This document shows, one piece after another, positions 47,391 to 60,313 of a stretch of DNA of 64,000 nucleotides (its first letter is position 1; each line of letters opens with the position of its first letter). The stretch comes from Lates calcarifer (Eukaryota > Chordata > Actinopteri > Centropomidae), in NCBI RefSeq assembly GCF_001640805.2, contig NC_066835.1:7620227-7684226 (forward strand). The letters run 5' to 3'. A program made the translations under genes and the position numbers. The notes beneath the pieces were generated by a model. It worked only from the letters and a program-made list of their open reading frames with translations, was not told the origin of the DNA and did no database searches.

Positions 47391-50034
47391 TGCCAAGCAT
47401 TGTCTGCACTGCAGTAGGTGGAAAAATATTCCTTTATGTGATGTGGTTGGGCTGGGGCCAATGGAGGAGTTAATGCATCTAACCCTTGAATATATATTCT
47501 GCTTCTGTCACTGTCAGAGGAGACAAAAGACATTACGGCCCCTACCACACCTTGTTGTTTGGCCATTTCATGCCTGATGCCTGATAATGGTAAATGTGGT
47601 TTATCAGATAAACACCATGGTATTAGTTGACACTGTAAATATTCTTCCAAAGAAAAAGCAAGCCTTGTTCGTGCTCAACTTTAATATCAGGTAAACACAT
47701 GTGGGTGTATGAGTTTAGAGGCCAATTGTGGTCCAGTGTGCGACAGACACAAGTGCGATGCCAAAACTTTTAGTCTCCAATGCACATAACACTGACAATG
47801 AACTTTTCAGTAAAGTAGCAGACATCTTGTGTCTGGCAGTTAAACCTTTAAAATCAAACCATATTTGCATATTCATAGATTCTGGATCTTTCAATGAGGG
47901 AGAAGAAGAATGTTACTTGAGAATTTCTAACTAGTTTATTGAACTGATTTTGTGGAAACATCATTTCAGAGACAAATTATTATTCATGGCAGAGTATTTT
48001 CAGACTTGTCCTAAAACATGTCTGGAGGGGATCTTTAAAAACTTTGCGAGATTGGTTAACTCTTTTGGGCTTAGCTGACTGCATACCAGTTCCATTTAGT
48101 TTCCACTTCCACACAACCATTGTTTACTGGGACACTTGAATAGACAGAGCCATTGTTAATGTTATTAGCAATACCTGTGCTTTTTCTGCCATGACAAGTC
48201 AAAATGTCCGCTATGAAAAAGGTCAGTAACTGCTTTTTTGTTGGAACTAAACACTACAGATGAACACTAACACAACAGTCCATATTTGGAAACGTTCCTA
48301 ATTTTGATGTATTAAAGACTGTCCAAAATCACCCAGCAGTGCCAAGAATAAAAACATGAAAAGGAAGCAAAAGTTGGCCGATGTAAAAGTGCTGACGACT
48401 TGTTGATGACACCTCTAGATGCAAAGTTATAAAAATATTACCTATATAAGTGCAAAATCAAGACTAAGAGTTTCCAAAGCTTTAAAAAATTAGTAGTGTT
48501 ATTGTGCCAGCAAAGCATATTTTTCTCACTTTGGCACTGTATGGCTCTGCGCTCATTTCACATAACTTAAGGCTGCCCACGGTGGAGGTGTTTTGACACA
48601 TTTTTCATTGGGTTACATTCAGTGATGACAGCCCAGTGTACAGGACAGTAAACTGTTAACACTAAAGTCAATGGGCACCTAACTAAACGTGGCAAGGTGT
48701 GAAGCTAAGGAAAATACCATGCACTAAAATCAACAGTACTTTCAAACAGATAAACACCTTGGCAGTTTTGGCAGAGGATTGCATGGGATCTTGAATAGGA
48801 AATACATTACTTGATTGTACCACCAGAGTGTAGTGAAAAAATATTGATGGATATGCCTCTGAAACCAAAAATACAAATGGCGTAACTTTTTCAAGAACTG
48901 AGCAGAAAGAGATGGATCATTCTCATTTATCCCGAGTTCAGTTCCAGTCCTGGTCTGATACTCAGCTAAGCAGAGATGCCAGTGGACCTCGTGGTGTTGC
49001 AACTAATGTTGGCATCCACAGCAAGCAAGCAATAACCTAATGTACAATTGAAATAAAATATCATGCTATAAAACTTTATCACTAGAATAGCAAAAACGCT
49101 ACCAAATCAGTGTCAGTGTGCTTATTTATGAAATGTAACGGCATATGCACAAGTAAACAGAGATATAGCCATTACATGATTATTTAACATGGACAAGCAC
49201 TTATGTAAAAGTGTGTAAGTGAGCAAAATGCCAAAAGAAGAAATGTACGGTTGAAGAACTATGACAGTATTAATCAGTCAAAGTGAATTTGCTGCAAGAA
49301 ATTGTTGGAATACACTTTTATGCTTTCATGCCATATTTTCCCTCCTATCTTGCAGTGTAATTATTTAAAATAATGAGAATTAATGAGTAAGACTTGTTAA
49401 GTACTATACTGCATCTTTCAGTCCATTTAATCCTTCTTGGAAAACAAAAGTTTTTCCTTTGGGGTTCAATGGAGTATCACAAAAAACCAAATGTTACAAA
49501 AAAACACAGGCACTGCTGAGTCTACACTGATGGATTACAGCCTCAGAAAAAGTAGTATTTCTGCCAACAGGATATTTAAGCTTCAAACAAAAGCAAAGCA
49601 TTCAAACTAAATCTTAGGAGCAGCTGACAGAAAAGCAACTAAAAGTAACATATTATGCTCTTGTGTATTAGACCCATAAGATTTATTTTGCTTTTTTTTC
49701 CATGTGATAGTTTGATAAGCTAACTCAGAATTAAAAAGGTACCGATAATCCTTTCCCAGGGGCCAAAACTGCAAATGGTATGGTCTACAGGTCTAGGTCC
49801 TGAAAAAGGGGAAATCAAGTTAATTAGGCAGTCAGAACAGGCAACCTAGTCCCACTACACCCATCACTGTTGAAATGATTTGCATACCATCATGCTGTGA
49901 TTAAAATTGTCAAGTTTGTATAGGTATATGCTTGCAGTTATCACAAATTAAAAAGTTTGAAGTAATTATTCTCCCTCTGTACATTAAAAATAAGGTTTAC
50001 GTTGTAGAAAGGCACTAAACTGACCCAAGTGACA

Positions 50035-50063
50035 CGAAGAAGAAGAAGAAAAAGGAAGAAGAA
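50035..50063 (+). repeat. (GAA)n stretch
   Basis: Five GAA units, an A run and two further GAA units. Confidence 0.85.
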
Positions 50064-50273
50064 TCCTCCTCTTCATGTCTAAAAATAGAAATGCAAGGTC
50101 AGTTAGTCAATTGTCTCTCGAGTCTTACATCGTCAGATACTTTCAAGGTAAGCTACTTTATTTTCCTCAGAGAGCACTCACATTCAATGGGCCCTTTTGT
50201 TGAGAAAGGAGGTGCAATTAGATGCCAGATGTCTGACTGACGGCTCGAGCAATAATGCATTGTTGCTGTGACC

Positions 50274-50302
<29 letters not shown>
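50274..50302 (+). repeat. 29-base poly-A tract
   Basis: Twenty-nine consecutive A. No retroposon was recognised immediately upstream and no clear target duplication was seen, so it is listed as simple sequence only. Confidence 0.95.
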
Positions 50303-50307
<5 letters not shown>

Positions 50308-50960
50308 CAGTGCCTCATTACAGACTGACCACAGATGAACCAACTTTGCGTTTGGCACATTTTCTGTAATTCATCAGAATGGAAATAAAGTGCTGCAAAA
50401 ATATGATCTGACAGCAACGGACTGATGCCTCCCTCTCCCCCTCTTCCTCTTTCTGTCTATTTTTCCTGGAGGCTAATTGTGATTGGCTGATTAAAACAAT
50501 TACAGAGATAACAAAATCCAATCAACTATTGAGGTTAGCAGCCATGCAGATATGTGGACCACCTGGAATATGCGCTGGATGATTTAGGCATTTGTCCAAG
50601 CACTGGCAAGTAGATAAGAAACAAACAGAAAATAAAAGCCTGATCAATACAAGTGTCTGTTTGACTTATGTGTGTACGTGTATGTTTAAATGAAGAGATT
50701 ATGGCTTTAAAAAATCAGAGGCAAATTAAGTGCTTGCTTAGAGAATGTTTGGGGAAATCAGTATGCACTGCATTTTCTTTTTTTTTGTGCATATTTTGCT
50801 TAATTTCTCTCTCAATCATATTATAATATATACCCAAAGCTGCTCATTTTTTCTCCATTTTCACTTTCTTCTCTACCATATTTTCATCCTTCACCTTTAA
50901 ACCAGCATTATTATGCAGCATGTCCCTCTCTGCTTCTCTCTTTTTGCCCACATTTAGCAG

Positions 50961-51053
50961 GCAGGGGAGGTCTGGGATGCCCAGATGTTTGCTGAACTGG
51001 AAGCCTGTGTTGGCAGCAGCTGCCAGCCCATCACAGAGGAACACAGACAGGAA
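50961..51053 (+). CDS. Candidate 93-nt coding exon
   Basis: A long polypyrimidine tract (CCCTCTCTGCTTCTCTC and TTTTTGCCCACATTTAGCAG) precedes the block, and GAAGTAAAAA at its end offers a donor at 51054. Between them is an open 31-codon frame with mixed, non-repetitive residues including EVWDAQMFAELEA and two Cys (ACVGSSCQPITEEH). The frame hits a TAG immediately before the acceptor, as expected if coding begins there, and 93 is a multiple of three, so the exon would be frame-neutral. Against it: the donor is weak, the opposite strand is also open, and no protein family was recognised. If real, it could belong to the same plus-strand gene as other candidates in this window. Confidence 0.22.
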
Positions 51054-54000
51054 GTAAAAATATCAGCGTGCAGTTTAACTCCTAGATCCTCTCCCTCTTT
51101 CTTTTCTCCTGCTCGCCTCCCCTCCAGCATCATCTCCCCTCATTTCCTGTCTCCAAACAAGCGAGTAAAGTGATTCCAGCATCACAGACATGCACAGATG
51201 TGTTGTGACCATAGAGGGACCTTCGGTTTGAGTTGTTTGTGAGGCAGAAAATGTCTATATGATTGGCAGTTAATCTCTTTATTTAGTTCTAACAAATGTA
51301 TATCACCACTTGTGCTAAATCCTTCCTCTCTTTGACAAAATCAGTTGGTGAACTTAAAGGTCATAAGAGTGATCTCTCAGTGACTATGCTCTACTTGGCA
51401 CTCATATCTCAACTTCTATTGTCTACAGGCCCGAGTTAACTTTAAAACATATAAAATGCAGTGGGGGTGGGAGGGGTGGAGGGGCACAGAGCGACAAAGA
51501 AATAAAGAAAGAGGGACCCTGGCAGGAGGCGAAATCCATTTGGAGCACTTAGCCAGCCAAGGGCCCCTAACAACAAAACTGAGAGAGGGAAAATGACCAG
51601 CAGGCAGACAGCAGCCACTATGCCGGACCAACCTTCCAGTGGAATGAGGATAGAGTGAAGTAAAAATGTAACCTAGAAATAACAGCCTGGTTAATGTGCG
51701 ACTTTCTCTCAAGCCAGCTGCTTCCATTCACTCTTCGGCCACCATTTTGTTTTCGCTACAGCTGTGTCATGAAATTTCCAACTTTGCACTGTGTTTAAAT
51801 GCTCAGTAAACTAAATGAAGTACTATTCTACATGTGGGCTTTATGATCATGTTTTGATGAGTCATATCCATGGGTGTTACAGTACTTAGCTAAACGGATT
51901 ACGGATTACTTTGTACAAAATCAACAAACAGCCTTATCTTTGTAGGCTGTTATCCATTTTCATTACAAACTACATAACTAGCTTCGTTGTGATAGGTCAG
52001 TAGGGAATGCTGTAGATCAAGCTGATAATGAAGTTTTAGAGTGCCCTCTGCTGGATCAACTACTTCAAATTGTCTGTTGCGCTTATGAGCTGTACATTTT
52101 TAATTCAACACGTCATCAGAGTTTGAATATTAACTTTTCCCCCCATGTTCAAACAAATGTCCACAATGATACAGATACATTTGTTACAGCTGGCGATTTG
52201 ATATGATTTGATTTAGACAATTAGGATTTAATATTTTGAGTAATTATTCCCACAGTTTTTATTCAAAAGAAAGAAATACCTCTGAAGATTGAGATCTCTG
52301 ACACACAAACAGTAGTGGGCAGTGATGCACTGAATAACCTTTTAGCTAGTTGTTGTTCGGAAGTGTTTTCATTAAAACGCAGCTAACTGAGTCAGGTACG
52401 CTGTTGATAACCTGAGGAGGTATGCGACTGGATAACATAGCAAGTTAGCATGGGAGAGCACACTGTACACATTGAAACACATGCAGAGGCTACAGGCACA
52501 GGACAGTTAAGAAACAAAGTTATGCCTGGAAAATTGGTTACTAAAAACAACATCAAATATTCTGAAATTTCATGCAGATTCAGGGTCAGATATGTAGCTG
52601 AATCTCTGACAGTTTACCTATGCATATCAGTTCATCTTTACACCCTTAGTGTCAACTGTATTATAAGTGCTATTACATTTTCATTCCATCAAACTCTGCA
52701 TAGCTGAAAAAGTCCAATACACTCTGTGGCAGAATTCAGAGTTTCTTCCAGCTGAGGACAACTTGTGCTGAGCCTAGATGACAACACATAAAACACAAAA
52801 ACCCATCTCATATTACCATTTTGGGATTTTCTCTTCTCTTTTTTTTCAATTTCCTTTTTTCTTTCTTCTTTTTTAAAGATGTTCTTAAAAGAGGTCCAAA
52901 GTAGAAGACTGGATGATAAAAATTAAGTCCCCGGAGAGACTGTATGCAGTGTTTTAGATGACTAGGAGCTCTGAGACAAATGATGGAGCCAAAGCTGTTG
53001 GTTTGAGATGCTGAAGCGAAAGCTGAGCAGTAAAGAATGGTAAAATTTTTCACAAAGTCTTCGCAGGCTTTTAAGATGGATAATGACAAGCATTTTTCGC
53101 AGCCTATTCCTCGTTTGGAATTTGTTGGATGGAATAAAACAATTTCGTTTCCAGGCAGTGGACCTAATCCTGTTCACAGTGAAATGGGAGGCTGGCAACC
53201 AGATGTCTGCTCTCCTCAGCTGCAGTTCTGCTTATCAGGCTGGATAAAGTCCAGCAATAGTGACATTATGTCTGAAATGTCTGAACAGCGAGACGAGAGT
53301 GCCCACAGAATGGCAGACAGGCCATCCTCACTGTAAGCCTTCAGACAGAGACAGAAAGAGAGACACTGTTGATTACCAGACCTGGGCTGGGCATCGATCG
53401 TCCTATAGCCGTGGGTTGGACTGTCTATATGTGATTTACAGAGCGAGCCACTCTCCGCAGATATAAGGCCTGATAGACACAACCAGAAGTAATTTCAAGG
53501 ATTTTTCAGTATTGAACAAACCGTTGTGGCGCTAAAGCGGGTGCTTACTCCTTCAACAGCAGCTCGCTCTCTTACAAACATGAACACACACAAGGACAAA
53601 CACACAGATATGTTGGTGCAAAGAGGGCAGGTTGTTTTCACACAGTCAGGACTGTAGGAAATGGTGACTAATGTGCTCTCGAGAAGCAGATCGATATGAA
53701 TAAAACTTAGTGAGGAAAAAATAACTCCTCTCCTGCTACTCACTGTGGAGGAATACCAATGGTGCAGTATATACTCTACAGTAAACAATCAATACCTCTT
53801 TGACACCAACCCAATTTATTAACATTTGTTTTGTATCTGGATTTTGCATCTGGATGAGGAGAGCGGCATGTTAATGTGAGATGTACAAAAAGGCAAAACC
53901 CATTGAAATCAAAGGGAGCTTTTGGGCCTGATAAACTCGATCTGGACTCAGCCTGGCTGACACTGTGCTGAGATCTCATCCAAGTGTATGCACAATCAGT

Positions 54001-57000
54001 TATGGCTGGCCACAGACTAATAAGATAAATGTCACATAACTTCCCCTCTTCCTTCTATTTCAAGTAAGCCAGGCAAAAACAAGCCCCCAGCAACTCTGCT
54101 GGGCTTTAGGGGGATTTTGGCTCAGTGGCCATAATTCAAATCGCAGATCACTTGCTTAAGATGATTTTTTTTTTCAATACATATTAATTGCTGCTGTAAA
54201 ACAATAGGTTAGATTTCTGATTACCTCTGATTTCCTCTCACTAATGCTTTAGAGTGACTCTTTGTATCATCAGAATTAACACAAACACTTCCACAATATG
54301 GCTGTAAAACACATTAGGCTGAAAAGACCGAAAAGCTTTTTGGGTAAAAATACCTGTTAAGTTCACCAGGGGAGATGCATCGCATGCTGCCTTTATTTTA
54401 ATTAATGGAGAGCCTCATCTTGGAATACTGTGTCTAGTTTTCTTAATTCATCCAGAGGCAAAAACTACAGATAAAGTTACAGCAGGAGTTACAGCACTGC
54501 AGTTCTACCTACCTTATTTGCATACTGAGATCTGATCACCTATAGACCTTAAAGGTCATAGCAGACATTTTGACTAATTATAGTAGGAAACATATGCACC
54601 ATACCAGGACCTTGAAACTAAAGGAGCTTAGTGGAATTCAGTTGTTATTAATTTCACTTTTTGCATCTGTTCATTTACCACGTGTCAAAATGTCTTTTGT
54701 GAGAGAGGACTATGACAGAAGAATTAAATTAACAAAAACGCACATTAATACCAGATGTTAATTCAGAGGTGATCAGATGTCCTTAATATACCAGATATAA
54801 ACTGCGAGGTCAAAAAGAATGGAAGCTTCTAGCTGCCTGCACCGATGTGTTGGACTGCATACAGTATAATGAAGTGATAACAAAGTGTAGCTGCAACATC
54901 AACCGGCTGGCCAACAGAGCAGCAGTAGTCCTTACAAAAAAAGAATAATGACACCCACTGGGTCACCTGCCATGAAAAAAACTCAACGCACTGAATGGAT
55001 TAACAATCATTAAAGGATGAGGTGAAACAAACAAACACATTTGTGCCTGAAAGAATCCCAAACATTTTCCATCACTTTGTCCTCTTCTCCCTTTAAATAC
55101 CAGCCACAAATCTGATTGCTGTGTTTCATTCAATTTACTTCGCCATTTGTTGCTAATTAATCTAAATTTCCCTGCTACCTGATGATCAAAACAAAACAGA
55201 TTGCCAAGATCAGGTGGCTTCTGTTTATCAACACTATTAAGCTGTAATCTAAGTGCTGAGAGGGATGACTTGCATTGTAAGTAATGCAAACACCAGACAG
55301 GGCTTTCATAAAGTCACAACTAGAATCACCAGTGAAAAAAATTAGACAAATCACTGATCAAAAGATGAACCGTTGTATTAATATCACGTAAATTCTGTGA
55401 TCCACCTCCAACACATCTGTTCATCCTAAATATGAAAGCATTTTTAGTGCCATCCCAATCATCGACTCCACTCCGCTGAACCTTCTTTCACAGGGTGACA
55501 CAATTGGACCCATGTGTATTGATATTCTCAAAGATGCACAGGCTGACATTTCATCAGATCGAAGTATGAGATTTAACTCCTGCTACATAATTGCTGTTCC
55601 CCCTTTGGTTGGGAAAAAAAAAATGGAAAAAAATGGGTTCACATGATCTTATCCGCACAAATATGCACGCAGCTTGAAATTGTTTAATTAACAGTATTTT
55701 TTTTTTTCATTGTGTGTGAGAAATGATAATTAACTGTGAAATTATTTTTTTGATTTTATTACAGTAGTGTGAAAGTGGCTGGTATGCAATGAGTGCAGGG
55801 CTGAATGATAACTACAGAACAGGTCAATATGTAGATGCCTGGAAAATAGTGTTACAGTGTTACAGTGTTTAAAAGTCAAAAATAATGTGCAAATTGTAGC
55901 TAAAAACCATTTGTCTACTGCTACTGCATTTTTCAGAGCATCTATTTTCATCCAAGTACAGGGCAGCAATTCAGATATTTATGCCCAGACCCCAGCTCGT
56001 CAAAAAATGTAGCCACTGCGTTGAACGCACGGTTGCCCTATAGATTCACCAGAAATGCTTCCACTAGAAAAACGGTGTACAGAACGGCGCAAATTATTGC
56101 AATGTTTAATTAGTGACAGGATCACGTCAAGAGTCAGGTAAGGTAGCATTAAGTGCGACAAAATCCATGTATGGAGATTATGTAGTTTGATGAATGGGTT
56201 TAGCACAGGAAGTTTATCTAGAAGACTGGGGTTCAAGTCCTGTTTGAACAGAAAAAAAATATATTTAGGTTGTGTTTTTTTTAGACTTAGTTGTCTTATT
56301 AGTTGACTCATCTTCATACACTAACACACACGCACACACACACATATATATATATTCAGCTGCAGTTACTTCTTGGTTAGGAAAAGATCACGATTTGGGT
56401 TAAAATAAACCCTTTCACAATGTTAACTACATAAAATATACATACAATACTGTATATCTATACATATAGTAGCTAATGCTTGCTCGGGGGCAAATACTAT
56501 TGCTGGTTACTGTCACCTGGGTGTAAATAGGATGTCTGATTGTTTTCACATCCAAATGGCCCACAAAACAGCATGATAATTAAACAGTGAAATCAAACTG
56601 AGGTAGCTAAAGAACACAGTCTTATCACTGACTTATTGATATGAATAGAAAGATGGGCATGTTGGTTGGAGATGCTGAGGCAAATGCTAAGCAGAGCGTA
56701 GGTTTATGGTTTATGATACAGACCCCACAGATTTTCTTTATAAAAGTGGGAGCTGGGAGTGTTCTTCATCATATATGTATATCTTGAAGAGAGAAAGAGG
56801 TAAAGAAAGAAAGAAAAACTTACATTTTGAGATGGAGCTGGTCTCAATGACTTGAAACAGCTGACTAGCTCTGACCACACTGAAAAGCTGAACTCCCCCC
56901 GATGGGGTGCTGTGACACTCCAGCAGGGTTTAAGTAACTCATTGTCAGCCAATTGTCAAGCCAATGCCAGACACCAAATGGCCATAATAAGCGACAGGAA

Positions 57001-57658
57001 ACACTTTTGTGACGTCTATCGCGTGTTGTTATACGTCTGAGGCTGTTCCCTCAAACTAAACCAGACATACAGGAAACTGTGGGCTCATGTTGAATTTTAA
57101 ACAGTGTGGGCTATAGTAGCAGTTTCTTTGCAAGTGAGCTGTTCAAACATATTGCTGCTGCAAAATCTCAAATCGGGCTGCAGCGGCACCAGAGAAGAAA
57201 GTGATAGAACAGTGGAATTGCTCGGCTGTGACTGGCAGATGCATACATCTTTTATACAAACAAACCTTTTTGAATTGCATTAGACAGCTGCTTTTTGTTG
57301 CTCACAAAGTGTTGCACAAAGAATATTGCAGACATTTTGCCAAAGACTAGAGTTATACAAACAAGCAGATTTAGTGAGGATACACAGCTTGGCTATGACT
57401 TTTTTTTTCTAGCATGACTCTACCCTGCAGAGCAAAAACAACCTGTGGTGAATAAAATGAACTAGCCATAAAAGCTTTTTAATTGGAGCTGCCTCCGTAC
57501 TTCCCCCATTCTTTTATTAATTAAGCACCAGTGAAGGTTGTCTGTTGGCATGGAGCATGTGGTGTGTGGGCCAGAGTCATGGGCAGCAGTGTTTTCTCTG
57601 CACTACTCTCCTTTTTCTCCCTTAAAATGCCGCAATTTAGGATGAAGTCTTGCATGCA

Positions 57659-57662
<4 letters not shown>
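51054..57662. other. Long non-coding stretch with few repeats
   Basis: No gene supported. Features seen: a GC-containing small hairpin at 54081-54105 (AAGCCC..AGCA paired with TGCTGGGCTT around ACTC), a mixed CA/TA tract at 56324-56356, and AT-rich homeodomain-type words near 54390-54450. An open frame at 53037-53336 (99 codons, plus) is mixed in composition but has no splice context or family and is left out. Confidence 0.45.
56324..56356 (+). repeat. Compound (CA)n(TA)n microsatellite
   Basis: CACACACGCACACACACACA followed by TATATATATA. Confidence 0.92.

Positions 57663-57695
<33 letters not shown>
57663..57695 (+). repeat. (CA)n microsatellite
   Basis: About 16 uninterrupted CA units after GCG. 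Confidence 0.95.
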
Positions 57696-57696
<1 letters not shown>

Positions 57697-58119
57697 TTAA
57701 AAACCCCAGTGGTGTGGATGCAGACAAATAGCCTTGAGATGAGAAAGTTGTAAATTGCTCCCATGGTAGAGTTAGCCAAGAAGAGTTGTAAGATTTTTTT
57801 TTTTGTACTTTAAGGGACTGTTTAGAACATCATTGTGAGGTTAAACGCACATCAGCACTAAAAATGGGACACGAGCCCCTAGGTAGTGGGTGCTTAAGAT
57901 TCTGGATACAGCATGAATAAAAATGGAGCAAGAGAAACATGCAGAAATAGCATTTATGTGTATGTACAGGCTGCACACATTCGCTCATGTTCAGAGGTGA
58001 CAAATCTGCCACCAAAATCGGTGGAAATCAAAACACCCATGAGCACAATTCACGTTCTGTCACTCCCCACTCTTTCACTTTTCTTCCCTATTCCTCTCTC
58101 CTGTTGACATTTGCTCACA
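57696..58119. other. Non-coding spacer
   Basis: Unique sequence with a T run near 57797-57806. No supported feature. Confidence 0.45.
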
Positions 58120-58230
58120 ACAATGCAGCATCCTTGATCCAGCGCCACTGAGCTGCTTTTCAGAGACGACGAGGCGCATGAATGTCAAAATGGAACATTT
58201 CACCTCGGGCTGATGCCCTGTACTTAAAGA
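58120..58230. promoter_or_regulatory. Candidate conserved non-coding element
   Basis: Short balanced block containing GATCCAGCGCCACTGAGC, GACGACGAGGCGCATGAATG and CACCTCGGGCTGATGCCC, with more CpG than its neighbours. It is not open for long in any frame. Inference only. Confidence 0.22.
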
Positions 58231-58386
58231 GGACCCACCACCAGCAGCCAGTGACATGGAATGATCTGTAAGTGCGTGGAGAGAAGTGAGCACCAACAAG
58301 AATGTTTGTGAACTAGGGCTGAGATAAATGGTGAGACAATTTGAAAACCTGTTAAATCCAGAGGCTGATAAACATCTGATTCATCA

Positions 58387-58414
58387 GTGCGCGCGCGTGT
58401 GTGTGTGTGTGTGT
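58387..58414 (+). repeat. Alternating (GC)n(GT)n tract
   Basis: Twenty-eight bases of strict purine-pyrimidine alternation, GTGCGCGCGCGTGTGT and onward, the classic Z-DNA-prone pattern. Confidence 0.93.
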
Positions 58415-60071
58415 CTCCTTTCACTTGATCTTAACAGACCTTCCACAGATGCCAGTTGACACTGCTCTCGTGTATGTGCGCACTCATGGTCAGCTATGTT
58501 TACGTGTGTGGGCGAACTCGTGTGTCTGTCTGTTGTTCTGTGCGTACGGTTCTGTACATATGAGCTGGGATCCATGGTGATGGATTAGGGCTGGAACTAA
58601 TGTGTTTGTCCACCTGTGAAATGAGAAGCGAGGGGGGCGGGTGCTCCTATCACACTCACATCAGGCTTCCCACAGACACAACCTGACACTTTATGACGGT
58701 TTGATGGTATATACACTCTCTCTATCCCCCATTTCACCCCCACCCCACCGCATTTTGCTGTTCTTTTTTTTTTTTTCTTTTTCTCTTAGAGACCAATGCA
58801 CAAAACAGACCTGACAGCGGCACAATTCAGAGAGCTGCTTGTAGTGTGAGACACATTTGACCATGTCATCAAAAGAAAAAAAAAGAAAAGGAGGCTGTGG
58901 ATGAGGTGGACACATGAAAAATAAACATCTAGCACAGCCAGTACCTCTGGAGAGAGATTTTCAAAGTGCAACAAAGAGGCACTGCAATATAACAACAGTA
59001 ACAGTTACAGTGACATGATTGATGTGTTCTCATCTTTTCTTTGTGTTGTATGTCTTATGAGTAAGACCTTTTGTATTGTGTTGTACCTTTGTATTGTTGT
59101 ATTGCAACTAGTGCACAATGACTATACAGTACATATAAACAAAGTTAAGACAGTATTTTCAACGGTAAATTAAGTTTTTCTTAGAGGAAGTAGAAGAGGT
59201 AATTGTTATTGTGGCTATAAGTATGAAGTCAGTCAATCAGTGGAAGAAAAGGCCAAAGCTTGTTATACGTATGTGAAAAGTGCAGACATTTGCTAGATAT
59301 CCCAGCCTACATGAACAAAGTGGTGGACCAACTGGCTGACAGACTGACATTGCCATCCATACAGCCTACTGAACATGGCTAATAAGAAATAATCTTACGT
59401 TGCAGACTTTTGTGAGAGACGTTTGCTTTTAGTGGCAGATGGAAGCACGCAGTGTATGCTGGCAATTTCAGCTTCATGTACTACTCACTGAATCAAAACA
59501 GCTGCGGATGGAACAGTAGCTGCTGTGTTCACATGACTTACGAGTTGGTGAGAAACAGTAAACAACCAGCAAAATTTCATGAATTTGAAACAGTCTGGAG
59601 CTTGTGATCTGCAAACTATATGCAACAACATCCCACAAAAAAAAAGACCCTGCCACATGTTGTGTGGTTTAAGCACAAGCAGCAGGCCTGAATTAAGTTG
59701 CAATATTTCTCACAAACACACACCTATCAAATTTAATGCTCATCTCCTTCACTTGCATGCAACGGATGGTGAGCCGGGAGACTGCGACTGACTGCACCTC
59801 TAAGCGAGCTCATAAACATCTGACTTCCTGTTTTCTTTCATCATTCAAAAAAGGCTTTACTCATGTGCTTATTAGAAAGACTAGCCCGAGGGAGCAGCAG
59901 CTTTTAGTTTTCTATGATTACTCTTTTAAAGTAGAGAAGGATGTCTGAAACAGGTTGTGCCGAGTCCATCTGTTCGCTGTCAGGTATCTGAGCATTCTGC
60001 TCCCTCTATGTGTGTGTTTATGTGTGTGTCTGCGCGTGTTGTATCTACAATATGCGTGCACCCCCTTGCAG
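58415..60071. other. Non-coding background, no gene seen
   Basis: Pyrimidine-rich and T/A-tract patches around 58720-58890, otherwise unique AT-rich DNA. No supported feature. Confidence 0.45.
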
Positions 60072-60313
60072 ATGTCCAAAAGCTACTTAAGGGTGATAAT
60101 TTCCCTCTGATTACTCTAATGCGCTACAGTGCTGCCGTCCTGTCTGTGATTTCTCCATTGCTTGGCAGGACCACACACACCCTCCATATGCTTGCCGACT
60201 GTCAGCCGCACAGACACTTACTTATCACAGAGGAGGCAAGCTATGAAGAGATGAAAAGGGAAATGAGTAGCCGAGGTTTTGGGGGGGGGGAGCAAACTGT
60301 CTCCACTTTGTAA
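60072..60313 (+). CDS. Doubtful exon-like open frame
   Basis: After GCGTGCACCCCCTTGCAG at about 60054-60071 an open frame runs to a stop at 60313. It has mixed residues such as DVQKLLKGDNFPLITLMRYS, then AVLSVISPLLGR and EEASYEEMKREMSSRGF. The composition is more protein-like than most chance frames here. Against it: the pyrimidine tract is short, a G10 run (60281-60290) lies inside the frame, and the frame is also open upstream through TG-rich DNA. No family recognised. Confidence 0.12.

Larger units (their letters stand above)
45449..50273. other. Non-coding background, no gene seen
   Basis: Mostly AT-rich unique DNA. It contains a GA microsatellite at 47371-47390 and a GAA-rich stretch at 50035-50063. 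Frames at 46830-47650 on the minus strand overlap the GA tract or purine-rich sequence and show no family. Confidence 0.5.

Noticed and set aside
50274..50302. Poly-A tract as the tail of a processed pseudogene
   Set aside because: No gene-like or SINE-like sequence upstream and no target duplication seen. The same holds for the A tract at 62056-62080.
53037..53336. 99-codon plus-strand frame with mixed residues
   Set aside because: No splice context, no family, and the opposite strand is also partly open. Kept only as unassigned sequence.
54105..54150. tRNA-like A box (TTGGCTCAGTGG) and B-box-like AATTCAAATC
   Set aside because: The two boxes are only about a dozen bases apart, far too close for a tRNA or tRNA-derived SINE head, and no cloverleaf can be drawn.
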